This document shows, piece by piece, positions 33,731-40,951 of a DNA stretch of 51,964 bases. The position numbers were made by a program, and so were the translations under genes. The notes beneath the pieces were generated by a model, which made no database searches, was not told the origin of the DNA, and was given only the letters and a program-made list of their open reading frames with translations. Where the stretch lies: NCBI GenBank assembly GCA_902623975.1, contig CACNVR010000001.1:1-51964 (forward strand), given 5' to 3'. The stretch comes from an uncultured Pelagibacteraceae bacterium (lineage in GTDB: Bacteria; Pseudomonadota; Alphaproteobacteria; Pelagibacterales; Pelagibacteraceae). Numbering within the stretch: position 1 is the first letter of the stretch; every line of letters starts with the position of its first letter.

Positions 33731-33743
33731 GCTCATTTTAAGC
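33731..33743. promoter_or_regulatory. Near-palindromic 13-bp site 8 (upstream of secreted protein/pilY1)
   Basis: Sequence GCTCATTTTAAGC, two mismatches to RCYCATNATGRGY. Ends 45 nt before the GTG at 33685. The GCTC/AAGC ends keep partial dyad symmetry. Confidence 0.45.
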
Positions 33744-33757
33744 ATTCTTATTTAAAA

Positions 33758-34426
33758 TTAGTGGGCTAAAATTACAATTGTTTCAAGAGGAATCAATATT
33801 TCAGGTTTATTCACACTACCCATCATGCCACAAGCATAAATTTTATATGCAGTTCCCTGTCTTTGAACAGTACCAGAGGTCTTCTTTAAACTTGTGCCAG
33901 CACCTTTATAGAGAGAGGAACCAGAATTTACTGAAAAAAACTCATATCGAAATTTTTCAAGTTTTTCTTTTTCATTATCAACCGCATCATCTGTGTCAAT
34001 AGCAGACAATCTAAAAGTATCAGCATCAAAAATTGGCTCTATCAGATCAAAGAAGCTTTGGTTTTGAACATGCTCTACTAGTCTAAAACTTGAGTCTCTC
34101 GACAAGTTTCTAAAACTTAGATAGCAAGGAGTTTGTGTGGGAGCTGGGTCAGATGATGTTGCATTACGTGGTATAAACCTATTTTCATAGTCTCTTGTTC
34201 CTGTTGTATTATCAATAGGACCAGTCATTTTATCCACTAAACTTTTTTCTGCTTGCATCAGAGCAGTTTCTGCAACATAAAATGTCTGTTGATATTCATC
34301 ACTGCTATTATTTCCTTGATGATCTGATGAAGCAATTACAACTAAACCTCCTCCCATTAAAGACATTGCAAGTAAAAGTACAAGTGATAGGACCAATGCA
34401 AATCCTTTTTGCTTATTTCTAATCAT
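33758..34426 (-). CDS. PilX-like minor pilin
   Basis: 222 residues. The leader MIRNKQKG is followed by FALVLSLVLLLAMSLMGGGL, a prepilin helix in which the mature fifth residue is Leu instead of Glu. That substitution is typical of GspK/PilX-type tip pilins. Next comes the PilX motif region QQTFYVAETALMQAEKSLVD, then an Asp/Ser-rich globular domain with two cysteines (TPCYLSF and YACGMM). It is expected in the priming or tip complex with PilV, PilW, the FimT-like pilin and PilY1. The start overlaps the end of pilW by 4 bp. Confidence 0.85.
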   Translation of the reverse strand: MIRNKQKGFALVLSLVLLLAMSLMGGGLVVIASSDHQGNNSSDEYQQTFYVAETALMQAEKSLVDKMTGPIDNTTGTRDYENRFIPRNATSSDPAPTQTPCYLSFRNLSRDSSFRLVEHVQNQSFFDLIEPIFDADTFRLSAIDTDDAVDNEKEKLEKFRYEFFSVNSGSSLYKGAGTSLKKTSGTVQRQGTAYKIYACGMMGSVNKPEILIPLETIVILAH

Positions 34427-35457
34427 TGAAAACTTTCACCTCCAATATTCCTAGTGTGGACAGAGACTACCACTGTATCTCTTAAATATTGATCTTCATA
34501 AGATTGATTTCTGCTAGACAACCCCGTAATTGCTCTCGCTGCTCTTCTTGAAAAAAAATTTTCTTTTGATCTAAATATTAGTTTTATATCAACTCCCCTT
34601 ATGTCATATAATCTATCTCTTATACCTGTTAATTCTGGCGCAGGATACGCACCAGAGCTATCTCTAACTACTCTTCCATTTTCATCGAACGGTATAAATT
34701 CCATGTCCTCAATGTGATCTCTAACTAAAACTGGTTGAGATGTACATTCAGGACAAGTGGTTACCCAACTCCCAGTAGTTGGAAAAACACAGTCAGTTAA
34801 ACTCGTTCTTTCTTGTTCCCATCCTTGTATAAGTTTAAAAACTCCGTATCTATTAATCGTCTCTATTCCATTTGGAGTTTCTACTTCATCTGTTGCAGTT
34901 TGTTTTCCAAAATATGTGATCCGATATTTTTTGTAAGGTTGCAATATATGATTTTGATTAAAATCCTCATAAACAATTTGGATTTGATCACAGCAAAGAT
35001 CAGTATCACCGGTAACTCCAGATGAACCTCTGGTTTCTGAAGTTCTGTTAGGTCCTAGTGTATTTTTTCTAATAACGATAGGATTATGATTTTGATCAGT
35101 ATCATATTCAACGGAACTTAATTGGTCAAAACCATCTAAAAAAATTAGATAACTTAATTTTGGTAAAGTCATTCCTGGTGAACTACATTGGGTTGTAGTG
35201 TCAGCTGCATATTTTGAAATTTCAAAACTTCCAGCATAGTATCTAAAACCTGCCATACGAATATCCCTCATTAGCATCGAAACTAAATCTCTACTTGATT
35301 TACTTATTTTAGCTTTTTCACTTACCTGATTATAAGATTGATTAACTACAGAATATGAAGTGTACATTGCGGCCATCATGATAGAAGTAATTATAATACC
35401 AATTAAAATTTCAATTAAAGAGAGTCCAATTATATTTTTTGAATATCTTTTACTCAT
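34423..35457 (-). CDS. PilW-like minor pilin
   Basis: 344 residues. Leader MSKRYSKNIIG, cleavage before Leu12, then LSLIEILIGIIITSIMMAAM with Glu at +5. The family-typical segment KSSRDLVSMLMRDIRMAGFR (about 46-65) is clear, and the long globular part includes cysteine-rich stretches (DTDLCCDQIQ, TTCPECTSQP). It is large, like GspJ/PilW pseudopilins, and belongs to the pilus tip or initiation complex. It overlaps both neighbours by 4 bp, giving a coupled pilV-pilW-pilX unit. Confidence 0.88.
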   Translation of the reverse strand: MSKRYSKNIIGLSLIEILIGIIITSIMMAAMYTSYSVVNQSYNQVSEKAKISKSSRDLVSMLMRDIRMAGFRYYAGSFEISKYAADTTTQCSSPGMTLPKLSYLIFLDGFDQLSSVEYDTDQNHNPIVIRKNTLGPNRTSETRGSSGVTGDTDLCCDQIQIVYEDFNQNHILQPYKKYRITYFGKQTATDEVETPNGIETINRYGVFKLIQGWEQERTSLTDCVFPTTGSWVTTCPECTSQPVLVRDHIEDMEFIPFDENGRVVRDSSGAYPAPELTGIRDRLYDIRGVDIKLIFRSKENFFSRRAARAITGLSSRNQSYEDQYLRDTVVVSVHTRNIGGESFQ

Positions 35458-36074
35458 GGTTTTAAAACATAATCAGTTTGAAAGTATAAATACTTTCTTT
35501 TTTTACCATCGTTAAGATTAATTTGTACTCTACCAATATACATAAGATCATCTGTTACATAGGGTACCTCTGAACCATTTATTGATCTTGTGTTAGTATT
35601 TTCTAATATTCCTGGCTCGGCACTCCATTGGCTGCCAATTTTAAATACTCTGAAATTCCTTCTCTCATTTGTCCCTTTGCAATTTAAGTAACTTTTGCTA
35701 TTTAAAATTGCTTGCCATTTTCTTGTTTTCATTAACGGGCCATCTACCTCGTCATCTCCATAAATATTACCAGTATTTGCAGAGGCAGTCCCTGTAGCAG
35801 CATTTTCACAAAAGTTAGAGTTAAATTCATTATCAAAAAGATAATCAGAAAAATTTCGAGCTGATCCAGTTGTTATATTTTTATGACCCAATACATCCTC
35901 AGCAATTAAATTTGTAAGATAATTAGCTTTTGTTCTCTCTCCAGATGTATAGATAGATTGGACTGAATAATTAGTCATTTGTAATATTGCAACAAAACCT
36001 ATTCCTATAATAGCAGTTGAAACTAAAGCTTCTAAAATCGACAAACCTAAAATATTTTTTTTATTTTTTTTCAT
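35454..36074 (-). CDS. PilV-like minor pilin
   Basis: 206 residues. Leader MKKNKKNILG, cleavage before Leu11, then LSILEALVSTAIIGIGFVAI with Glu at +5. ALVSTAIIGIGFVAILQM is characteristic of PilV/GspI-type minor pilins. The globular domain contains a cysteine pair (FCENAATG and LNCKGTN). It lies between the FimT-like gene (1 bp gap) and pilW (4-bp overlap). Confidence 0.87.
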   Translation of the reverse strand: MKKNKKNILGLSILEALVSTAIIGIGFVAILQMTNYSVQSIYTSGERTKANYLTNLIAEDVLGHKNITTGSARNFSDYLFDNEFNSNFCENAATGTASANTGNIYGDDEVDGPLMKTRKWQAILNSKSYLNCKGTNERRNFRVFKIGSQWSAEPGILENTNTRSINGSEVPYVTDDLMYIGRVQINLNDGKKRKYLYFQTDYVLKP

Positions 36075-36075
36075 C

Positions 36076-36840
36076 TTAATTAACTGGTATATCTATCCAA
36101 GTCCCACCTGAAAATCCATCGTCATCATACTCATTAATAAGTTTACTTGTTGTAACATTTCCAAATCTTGTCCAATTTACAGTTCTATAATAATCCTCGT
36201 TATCATCTCCACTAGGAGGAGGTTGTCTGGAAGCTTTGTTGTCAGCAATTGAATACTCTATATTACAAAGATCACCCTCAAAATCTCTTCTGCATACATA
36301 TATAAAGTCTATCACTCCTACTGTTGAATTATTTAATATGCCTTCAGACTCATAAAATTTACCATTTCTTGAAAAACAAACTGCACTTTTTTCCTCAAAA
36401 CTTGTTGTTATTCCTTCAAGATTAAGAGAATACACTGAATTTTTTATGTCATCTCCTGCAGTAGCTGTATCAGTGTCCCAATAGTTAGAGTCTTCTATAT
36501 TACATCTTGGATTGGTATCTGTAGGATTGTTCCATGTGCTGCTGCCATCATTAATTTTAGAGGCAAGAGTTTGCATCGTCATACCTTTTGACTGTATTGC
36601 AATATGAGTATTTGTAGGTTCGATTAGAACTTGAACAAAAGCAAATGTTCCTCTTTCGGTTTGAATGTGAATGTTTTTAATTAAAGACTGTATTTTTGCT
36701 ATACCTTGTCTAACTTCTCTTTCTTTACGCCATTCTGAAAAGTTTGGATAAGCAACAGCAGAGATTATCCCAACTATCACTAACACAACAATTAATTCTA
36801 AGAGATTAAAACCTTTAATGTTCTTTACCTGCACCTGCAT
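36076..36840 (-). CDS. FimT/GspH-like minor pilin
   Basis: About 254 residues from ATG 36840; a TTG one codon upstream is less likely. The ten-residue leader ends KNIKG before FNLLELIVVLVIVGIISAVA with Glu at +5. The conserved stretch NFSEWRKEREVRQGIAKIQS after the helix matches FimT/FimU/GspH-type pilins. The first 26 bp lie inside the 3' end of pilT, so translation is probably coupled to pilT. It contains cysteines in PRCNIED, AVCFSRN, YVCRRD and DLCNIEY. FimT-type pilins in other species can bind DNA; whether this one does is open. Confidence 0.85.
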   Translation of the reverse strand: MQVQVKNIKGFNLLELIVVLVIVGIISAVAYPNFSEWRKEREVRQGIAKIQSLIKNIHIQTERGTFAFVQVLIEPTNTHIAIQSKGMTMQTLASKINDGSSTWNNPTDTNPRCNIEDSNYWDTDTATAGDDIKNSVYSLNLEGITTSFEEKSAVCFSRNGKFYESEGILNNSTVGVIDFIYVCRRDFEGDLCNIEYSIADNKASRQPPPSGDDNEDYYRTVNWTRFGNVTTSKLINEYDDDGFSGGTWIDIPVN

Positions 36841-37828
36841 CAATTTTTCCTGCTTTAACTAAATCTTCTAATGATTTTGCCATGGTGATCATACCATCTT
36901 TTACAGCAGTTTGCATGATGCTTGGTATTTGATGAATTTTTGCTTCTCGAATTAAGTTTTGAATTGGGGCTGTACACTTCATCACTTCAAAAGCACCACA
37001 ACGACCCTGGCCATCTTTAGTTTTTAAAAGTCTTTGAGTAACTACCATCTTTAATGATGTAGAAATTTGTGCTCTAATTTGGGCTTGTTGTTCTGGTGGG
37101 AAGACGTCAATAATTCTATTAATGGTATTTGGAGCACCACTCGTGTGCAAAGTTCCAAAAACTAAGTGACCAGTCTCAGCAGCTGTTAAAGCGAGTGAAA
37201 CTGTTTCTAAATCTCTCATCTCACCAACAAGAATTACATCTGGATCTTCTCGAAGGGCAGCCTTTAAAGCACTCGCAAATGTTTGTGTTTGTTTACCGAC
37301 TTCTCTGTGTGAAACAATACTTTTCACATCCTTATGGATAAATTCAACTGGATCCTCAACAGTGATAATGTTTGAGGTTCTTGTTTTATTAATTTCATTT
37401 ATGATTGCTGCAAGTGTAGTTGACTTTCCAGATCCTGTTGGTCCTGTAACAAGTACTAAACCTTTATGCATATCAATAATATCATATAAAACTTGGGGTA
37501 AATCAAACTGACCCATCTCAGGTATAACACTTTCTACTCTTCTTAGCACTGCTGCAGGTCCAGTAATAGTTTTATAAAAATTTGCTCTAAATCTTAGACC
37601 ACTTAAAGTTACGGATGAGTCTAACTCGTGGGTATCATTAAATCTTTTCATTTCTACTTCATTACAGTTTGTAGATAACAAATCCTGTAAATCTTGAGCT
37701 TTAACCATTACCTCTGGAACTTTGTGAATTTCCCCTGTTTGGCGAAAGGCAAGTGGCCAACCACTTCTTATATGGAAGTCAGAAATTTTTTTGTTATTTT
37801 TTGCTAATTCTTCTAATTTTTCAAACAT
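36815..37828 (-). CDS. pilT: Pilus retraction ATPase
   Basis: 337 residues from ATG 37828. A TTG 18 bp upstream opens the same frame but adds nothing recognisable. Early SDFHIRSGWPLAFRQTGEI is the PilT N-terminal domain. Walker A is GPTGSGKST (about 129-137), the Asp box is TVEDPVEF, Walker B is VILVGEMRD, and the His box is GHLVFGTLHTSG. The PilT-specific motif near the C-terminus reads PIQNLIREAK (consensus AIRNLIREGK). No tetracysteine is present, as expected for PilT. It depolymerises the pilus, allowing retraction, twitching or DNA uptake. It heads the pilT-fimT-pilV-pilW-pilX run. Confidence 0.95.
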   Translation of the reverse strand: MFEKLEELAKNNKKISDFHIRSGWPLAFRQTGEIHKVPEVMVKAQDLQDLLSTNCNEVEMKRFNDTHELDSSVTLSGLRFRANFYKTITGPAAVLRRVESVIPEMGQFDLPQVLYDIIDMHKGLVLVTGPTGSGKSTTLAAIINEINKTRTSNIITVEDPVEFIHKDVKSIVSHREVGKQTQTFASALKAALREDPDVILVGEMRDLETVSLALTAAETGHLVFGTLHTSGAPNTINRIIDVFPPEQQAQIRAQISTSLKMVVTQRLLKTKDGQGRCGAFEVMKCTAPIQNLIREAKIHQIPSIMQTAVKDGMITMAKSLEDLVKAGKIDAGAGKEH

Positions 37829-37884
37829 AGTATTATTTATGCACAATTATTATAAAAAAAACAATATCATACTTTAGTTAATAT

Positions 37885-37897
37885 AACCAAAATAGGC
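37885..37897. promoter_or_regulatory. Near-palindromic 13-bp site 9 (upstream of pilT)
   Basis: Sequence AACCAAAATAGGC, three mismatches to RCYCATNATGRGY and the weakest of the set, 56 nt before the pilT ATG. A minus-strand TATAAT lies nearer the gene, near 37850. Confidence 0.33.
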
Positions 37898-37899
37898 CA

Positions 37900-39642
37900 T
37901 TAATTTATTTTAAATTCCGTTTCTCGATTTCCCTCTTCATCTCTTAATTGAATACAATAAATATCTGTTATTTTGTAAAACTTATTTGCATAAACTTTAA
38001 TCCAGATATCTACGTCACCAACCAATTTTATATAGGATCTATTGTTATAGTTTTTGACGTAATTTACTGAGTTTTTCCATTTCTCAATATTGCAAATTTT
38101 ATAAACACTTGGTTCACGACTAAAAACATTTTTATAAATACTTGATAATAAAAAATTTTCTAACAAGAAAACTAGTAAAAAAATTGAGTACATCATAAAA
38201 TAATATTTTTTGTTTAATCTATTTAATAAAATTGAAATTGTTATTACATACAATGGAAAGAGGAAAATGTTGTAACCTGTAGTCTCCCTTAATAAAAAGA
38301 TAAGATAATAGATTGATGTTCCAAGTAAAAAAACTATAGATAGATATATTAAATTTTTATCCTTGATTTTAAAAAATGAGAAAATAATCAATAAAAGTAA
38401 TAATAATAAATGCAAGTTTCTAAAAAAAATCTTTGTATCAATACTTAAAATTGTTGGATTATATGCTTCATTAAATTGAGCTGATAAATCATAAAATCCT
38501 AAAGCTGCTTGTATGAGTGCTTTTATTGTAATTAGGATACTTACTTCATGACGCATTTCAAATGTATGAATAGTCATAAACTTTATTGGATTTGTTAGCC
38601 TTAGCAAATTTAATTCGTGAAAAGGAATTATATTCGTAACATCCAATAAAAATACTATTAATAAACAAATCACAAATCCAGTGATTATCATTCCAATAGA
38701 GATCACCACCAAATTAGAATTGATCAGATAATATTTAGACAATAATTTTATAAATAGAAAATAGATTGACACAAAAAATAAAAGCAGAATTAAATCCTCA
38801 TTATGCAATAATGAAAAAGCTGGATCATTTAACTCACTTAAAAAATTTTTTGATAAAATTAATTGGGATAGAATATAGAGACCAAAGAATAAAATTATAA
38901 CTATCTTACTTAATTCCAAAAATTTATTTTTTTTAATTAAATGATGTAACTTTTTTGAAACATCTAAATAGTAAATTAAAAAAGGTAGAGCTATCAAGAT
39001 AACAAAATATAAAAATATTACCTGTATTTTTGCAAGCATTGAGAGACAAAAAAAGAAGCCCGTTAAGATTATATAAATAATATTATTTCTGTTTAAAAAT
39101 TTAGTTAAAAAATAAAAAGAAATCAAAAACATTAAAACGGAAACAATTTCGGACCGAACTAAGAACAATAATTCATAAAAAGAAATAAAAAAAAGAGACA
39201 AAGATGTCGATAAAATACTTATAAAATTAGAAACTTTTAACTCTATTAAAATTTTATAAATGAAAAAAGTTACCAAAAAAATATAAAAACCATTAATAAC
39301 TCTAGCGATATAAAAAAGTTTTTGAAATTCTTTATCAATGTTATCAGCAGCAAGCACTTCTTGAATTGTAAAATTATCAAAAAATATTGAGCAAATTTTA
39401 AAAATCCCACCAAGAATTAAAAATGTTGTGTAAGCTGGATGGTCTCTATATGCCTGCTCGAAGCCTGAAGAGATTAACAAAGAATTGTAAATCATTTTGA
39501 TATCTTGATCTAACATTGCAGTCCAATGTTGGTCGTGCATCTGATAAACATTCAGACCAAAAAAATACAAAAATAATATGGTAAAAAATATTGGTATAAA
39601 ATTTTTACTTGAAATAATTGATAATGTTTCTTTATTTTTCAT
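37900..39642 (-). CDS. Polytopic GT-C-type membrane glycosyltransferase (GT39/PMT-like)
   Basis: 580 residues with about 11-13 membrane helices. The first large loop after helix one contains LDQDIKMIYNSLLISSGFEQ and YRDHPAYTTF (D45, D47, D67), which fits the acidic catalytic loop of GT-C enzymes that use a lipid-linked sugar donor. The C-terminal part (about 520-580) is a soluble domain. It could transfer a sugar to a surface protein, a lipid or a glycan; the target is not readable. It lies between pilT and the second autotransporter, 4 bp from another glycosyltransferase-like gene, so pilin or adhesin glycosylation is a reasonable guess. Confidence 0.65.
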   Translation of the reverse strand: MKNKETLSIISSKNFIPIFFTILFLYFFGLNVYQMHDQHWTAMLDQDIKMIYNSLLISSGFEQAYRDHPAYTTFLILGGIFKICSIFFDNFTIQEVLAADNIDKEFQKLFYIARVINGFYIFLVTFFIYKILIELKVSNFISILSTSLSLFFISFYELLFLVRSEIVSVLMFLISFYFLTKFLNRNNIIYIILTGFFFCLSMLAKIQVIFLYFVILIALPFLIYYLDVSKKLHHLIKKNKFLELSKIVIILFFGLYILSQLILSKNFLSELNDPAFSLLHNEDLILLLFFVSIYFLFIKLLSKYYLINSNLVVISIGMIITGFVICLLIVFLLDVTNIIPFHELNLLRLTNPIKFMTIHTFEMRHEVSILITIKALIQAALGFYDLSAQFNEAYNPTILSIDTKIFFRNLHLLLLLLLIIFSFFKIKDKNLIYLSIVFLLGTSIYYLIFLLRETTGYNIFLFPLYVITISILLNRLNKKYYFMMYSIFLLVFLLENFLLSSIYKNVFSREPSVYKICNIEKWKNSVNYVKNYNNRSYIKLVGDVDIWIKVYANKFYKITDIYCIQLRDEEGNRETEFKIN

Positions 39643-39646
39643 TCAC

Positions 39647-40840
39647 TTAATTAATCTTAAAATTTTTTAATCTTATAAATAAAATGCTTACTAAGGAAGC
39701 TAACATCATAGATATAATGAGATTATCTAAAAGAGATTTGATTATATTGAGAGTTTCATTATCTAAAGAAAAACTATAATAAAATGTAAATGGAGACAGA
39801 ACCAATTTTACTAATATTACTAAAACAAAAAATTTAGAAAAAATACTTTGATTAATCATTTTAAATAAAAAAGGTAGAGCAAGAAAAATAAATATTTCTC
39901 TATATATGTAATTACTTAATAAAAGATAAGTAAAAACGCAAACACTACTTCCAATAAAGAATAATTTATCACTATAAATTTCAAAATTAAAATCCTTAAA
40001 AAATTTATCTTTTTTTAGAATTAGAGATGAGAAGAAAAATATAATTGACATTAGTGACACACTAAAAATTAATAAGTGTTCAACGGGAAATTTGGTATTC
40101 AATGTTGGAAAATTTGAAAAATGCATTATTCCAAAAGCCAATTTATGACTAGCTGTGGCTTGGCCAATATTTGAAAAAACTTTTGTTAAATTATCATTAT
40201 CTAAAAAAAAGATCAGCGCAATGAATGCAACAGAAATCAAGAAATACGATAGATTTTTTTTATTTATACCTTTGAATAAAAAAATAATTGAGGTGATTGC
40301 AGGATAAAATTTAGCAAGAGAAATTATTACTATTAAAATTGATTTAAATAAGTTTGACCTTAAATGACAAATCAATAATAAAATCAAAAATATCAATATA
40401 TCAATATTAAATCTTTCGACTGCAAGTAGGGTTGCAGGACTAAAAATAAATAAAATATAGATTATGACCTGCTCAACTTTTTTAAAATTTATATGAGATA
40501 TCACTACAAATAAAAACAACAGATTAAAAAAAATTGGTATGTAAATAGAATATAAATTATTTAAGTTAGTACTGTAGGGCAGAAATAAAAGAATAGAACC
40601 ATATACATGTCTTCTATTCCAAAAGTCACAAGGATTATCCAAAAAAACATCATAACCCTGTAATTTACATTTCATTGCAGAGATTATCACTGTCCAATCT
40701 GCAAAATAAGATTGTGGAGCTTGGTCACTAAAAGGCATTTGAAAAACAAAATATTTATAAAAAATATGTGGATAGATTAACAAGAAAACTGCTATGCTTA
40801 AAAAAAATACTAAAATATGAATTTTAAAATTACTTTTCAT
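39647..40840 (-). CDS. GT87/DUF2029-like membrane mannosyltransferase
   Basis: 397 residues with about ten membrane helices. The first periplasmic loop has SYFADWTVIISAMKCKLQGY then DVFLDNPCDFWNRR, and a later segment has VERFNIDILIFLILLLICHL and LAKFYPAITSI. The D-W, G-Y-D-V-F-x-N-P-C and K-F/K-x-P patterns resemble the GT87 (DUF2029) polyprenyl-phosphate mannose/arabinose-type transferases. It is co-oriented with the GT-C gene downstream (4 bp gap). Divergent from autotransporter 2 with a 111-bp gap that holds site 10. Substrate unknown. Confidence 0.62.
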   Translation of the reverse strand: MKSNFKIHILVFFLSIAVFLLIYPHIFYKYFVFQMPFSDQAPQSYFADWTVIISAMKCKLQGYDVFLDNPCDFWNRRHVYGSILLFLPYSTNLNNLYSIYIPIFFNLLFLFVVISHINFKKVEQVIIYILFIFSPATLLAVERFNIDILIFLILLLICHLRSNLFKSILIVIISLAKFYPAITSIIFLFKGINKKNLSYFLISVAFIALIFFLDNDNLTKVFSNIGQATASHKLAFGIMHFSNFPTLNTKFPVEHLLIFSVSLMSIIFFFSSLILKKDKFFKDFNFEIYSDKLFFIGSSVCVFTYLLLSNYIYREIFIFLALPFLFKMINQSIFSKFFVLVILVKLVLSPFTFYYSFSLDNETLNIIKSLLDNLIISMMLASLVSILFIRLKNFKIN

Positions 40841-40894
40841 TTTGAAATATTAATTAATTAAGACTATTTTTTCTAAAAAAAATACAAATTTTTT

Positions 40895-40907
40895 ACCAAT
40901 TTTGGGT
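40895..40907. promoter_or_regulatory. Near-palindromic 13-bp site 10 with promoter of autotransporter 2
   Basis: Sequence ACCAATTTTGGGT; flanking bases make it TACC-N7-GGTA (40894-40908), the same dyad as site 7. It ends 44 nt before the ATG at 40952. A TATAAT box lies at 40929-40934, 21 nt after the site; the -35 position next to the site is poor, as expected for an activator-dependent promoter. Confidence 0.55.
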
Positions 40908-40951
40908 ACATTAAATAATGAATTGAATTATAATTCCTGTAAAAAACTCAT

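Noticed and set aside
37829..37846. TTG-initiated extension of PilT
   Set aside because: Adds six residues not typical of PilT; the ATG at 37828 matches the family start.
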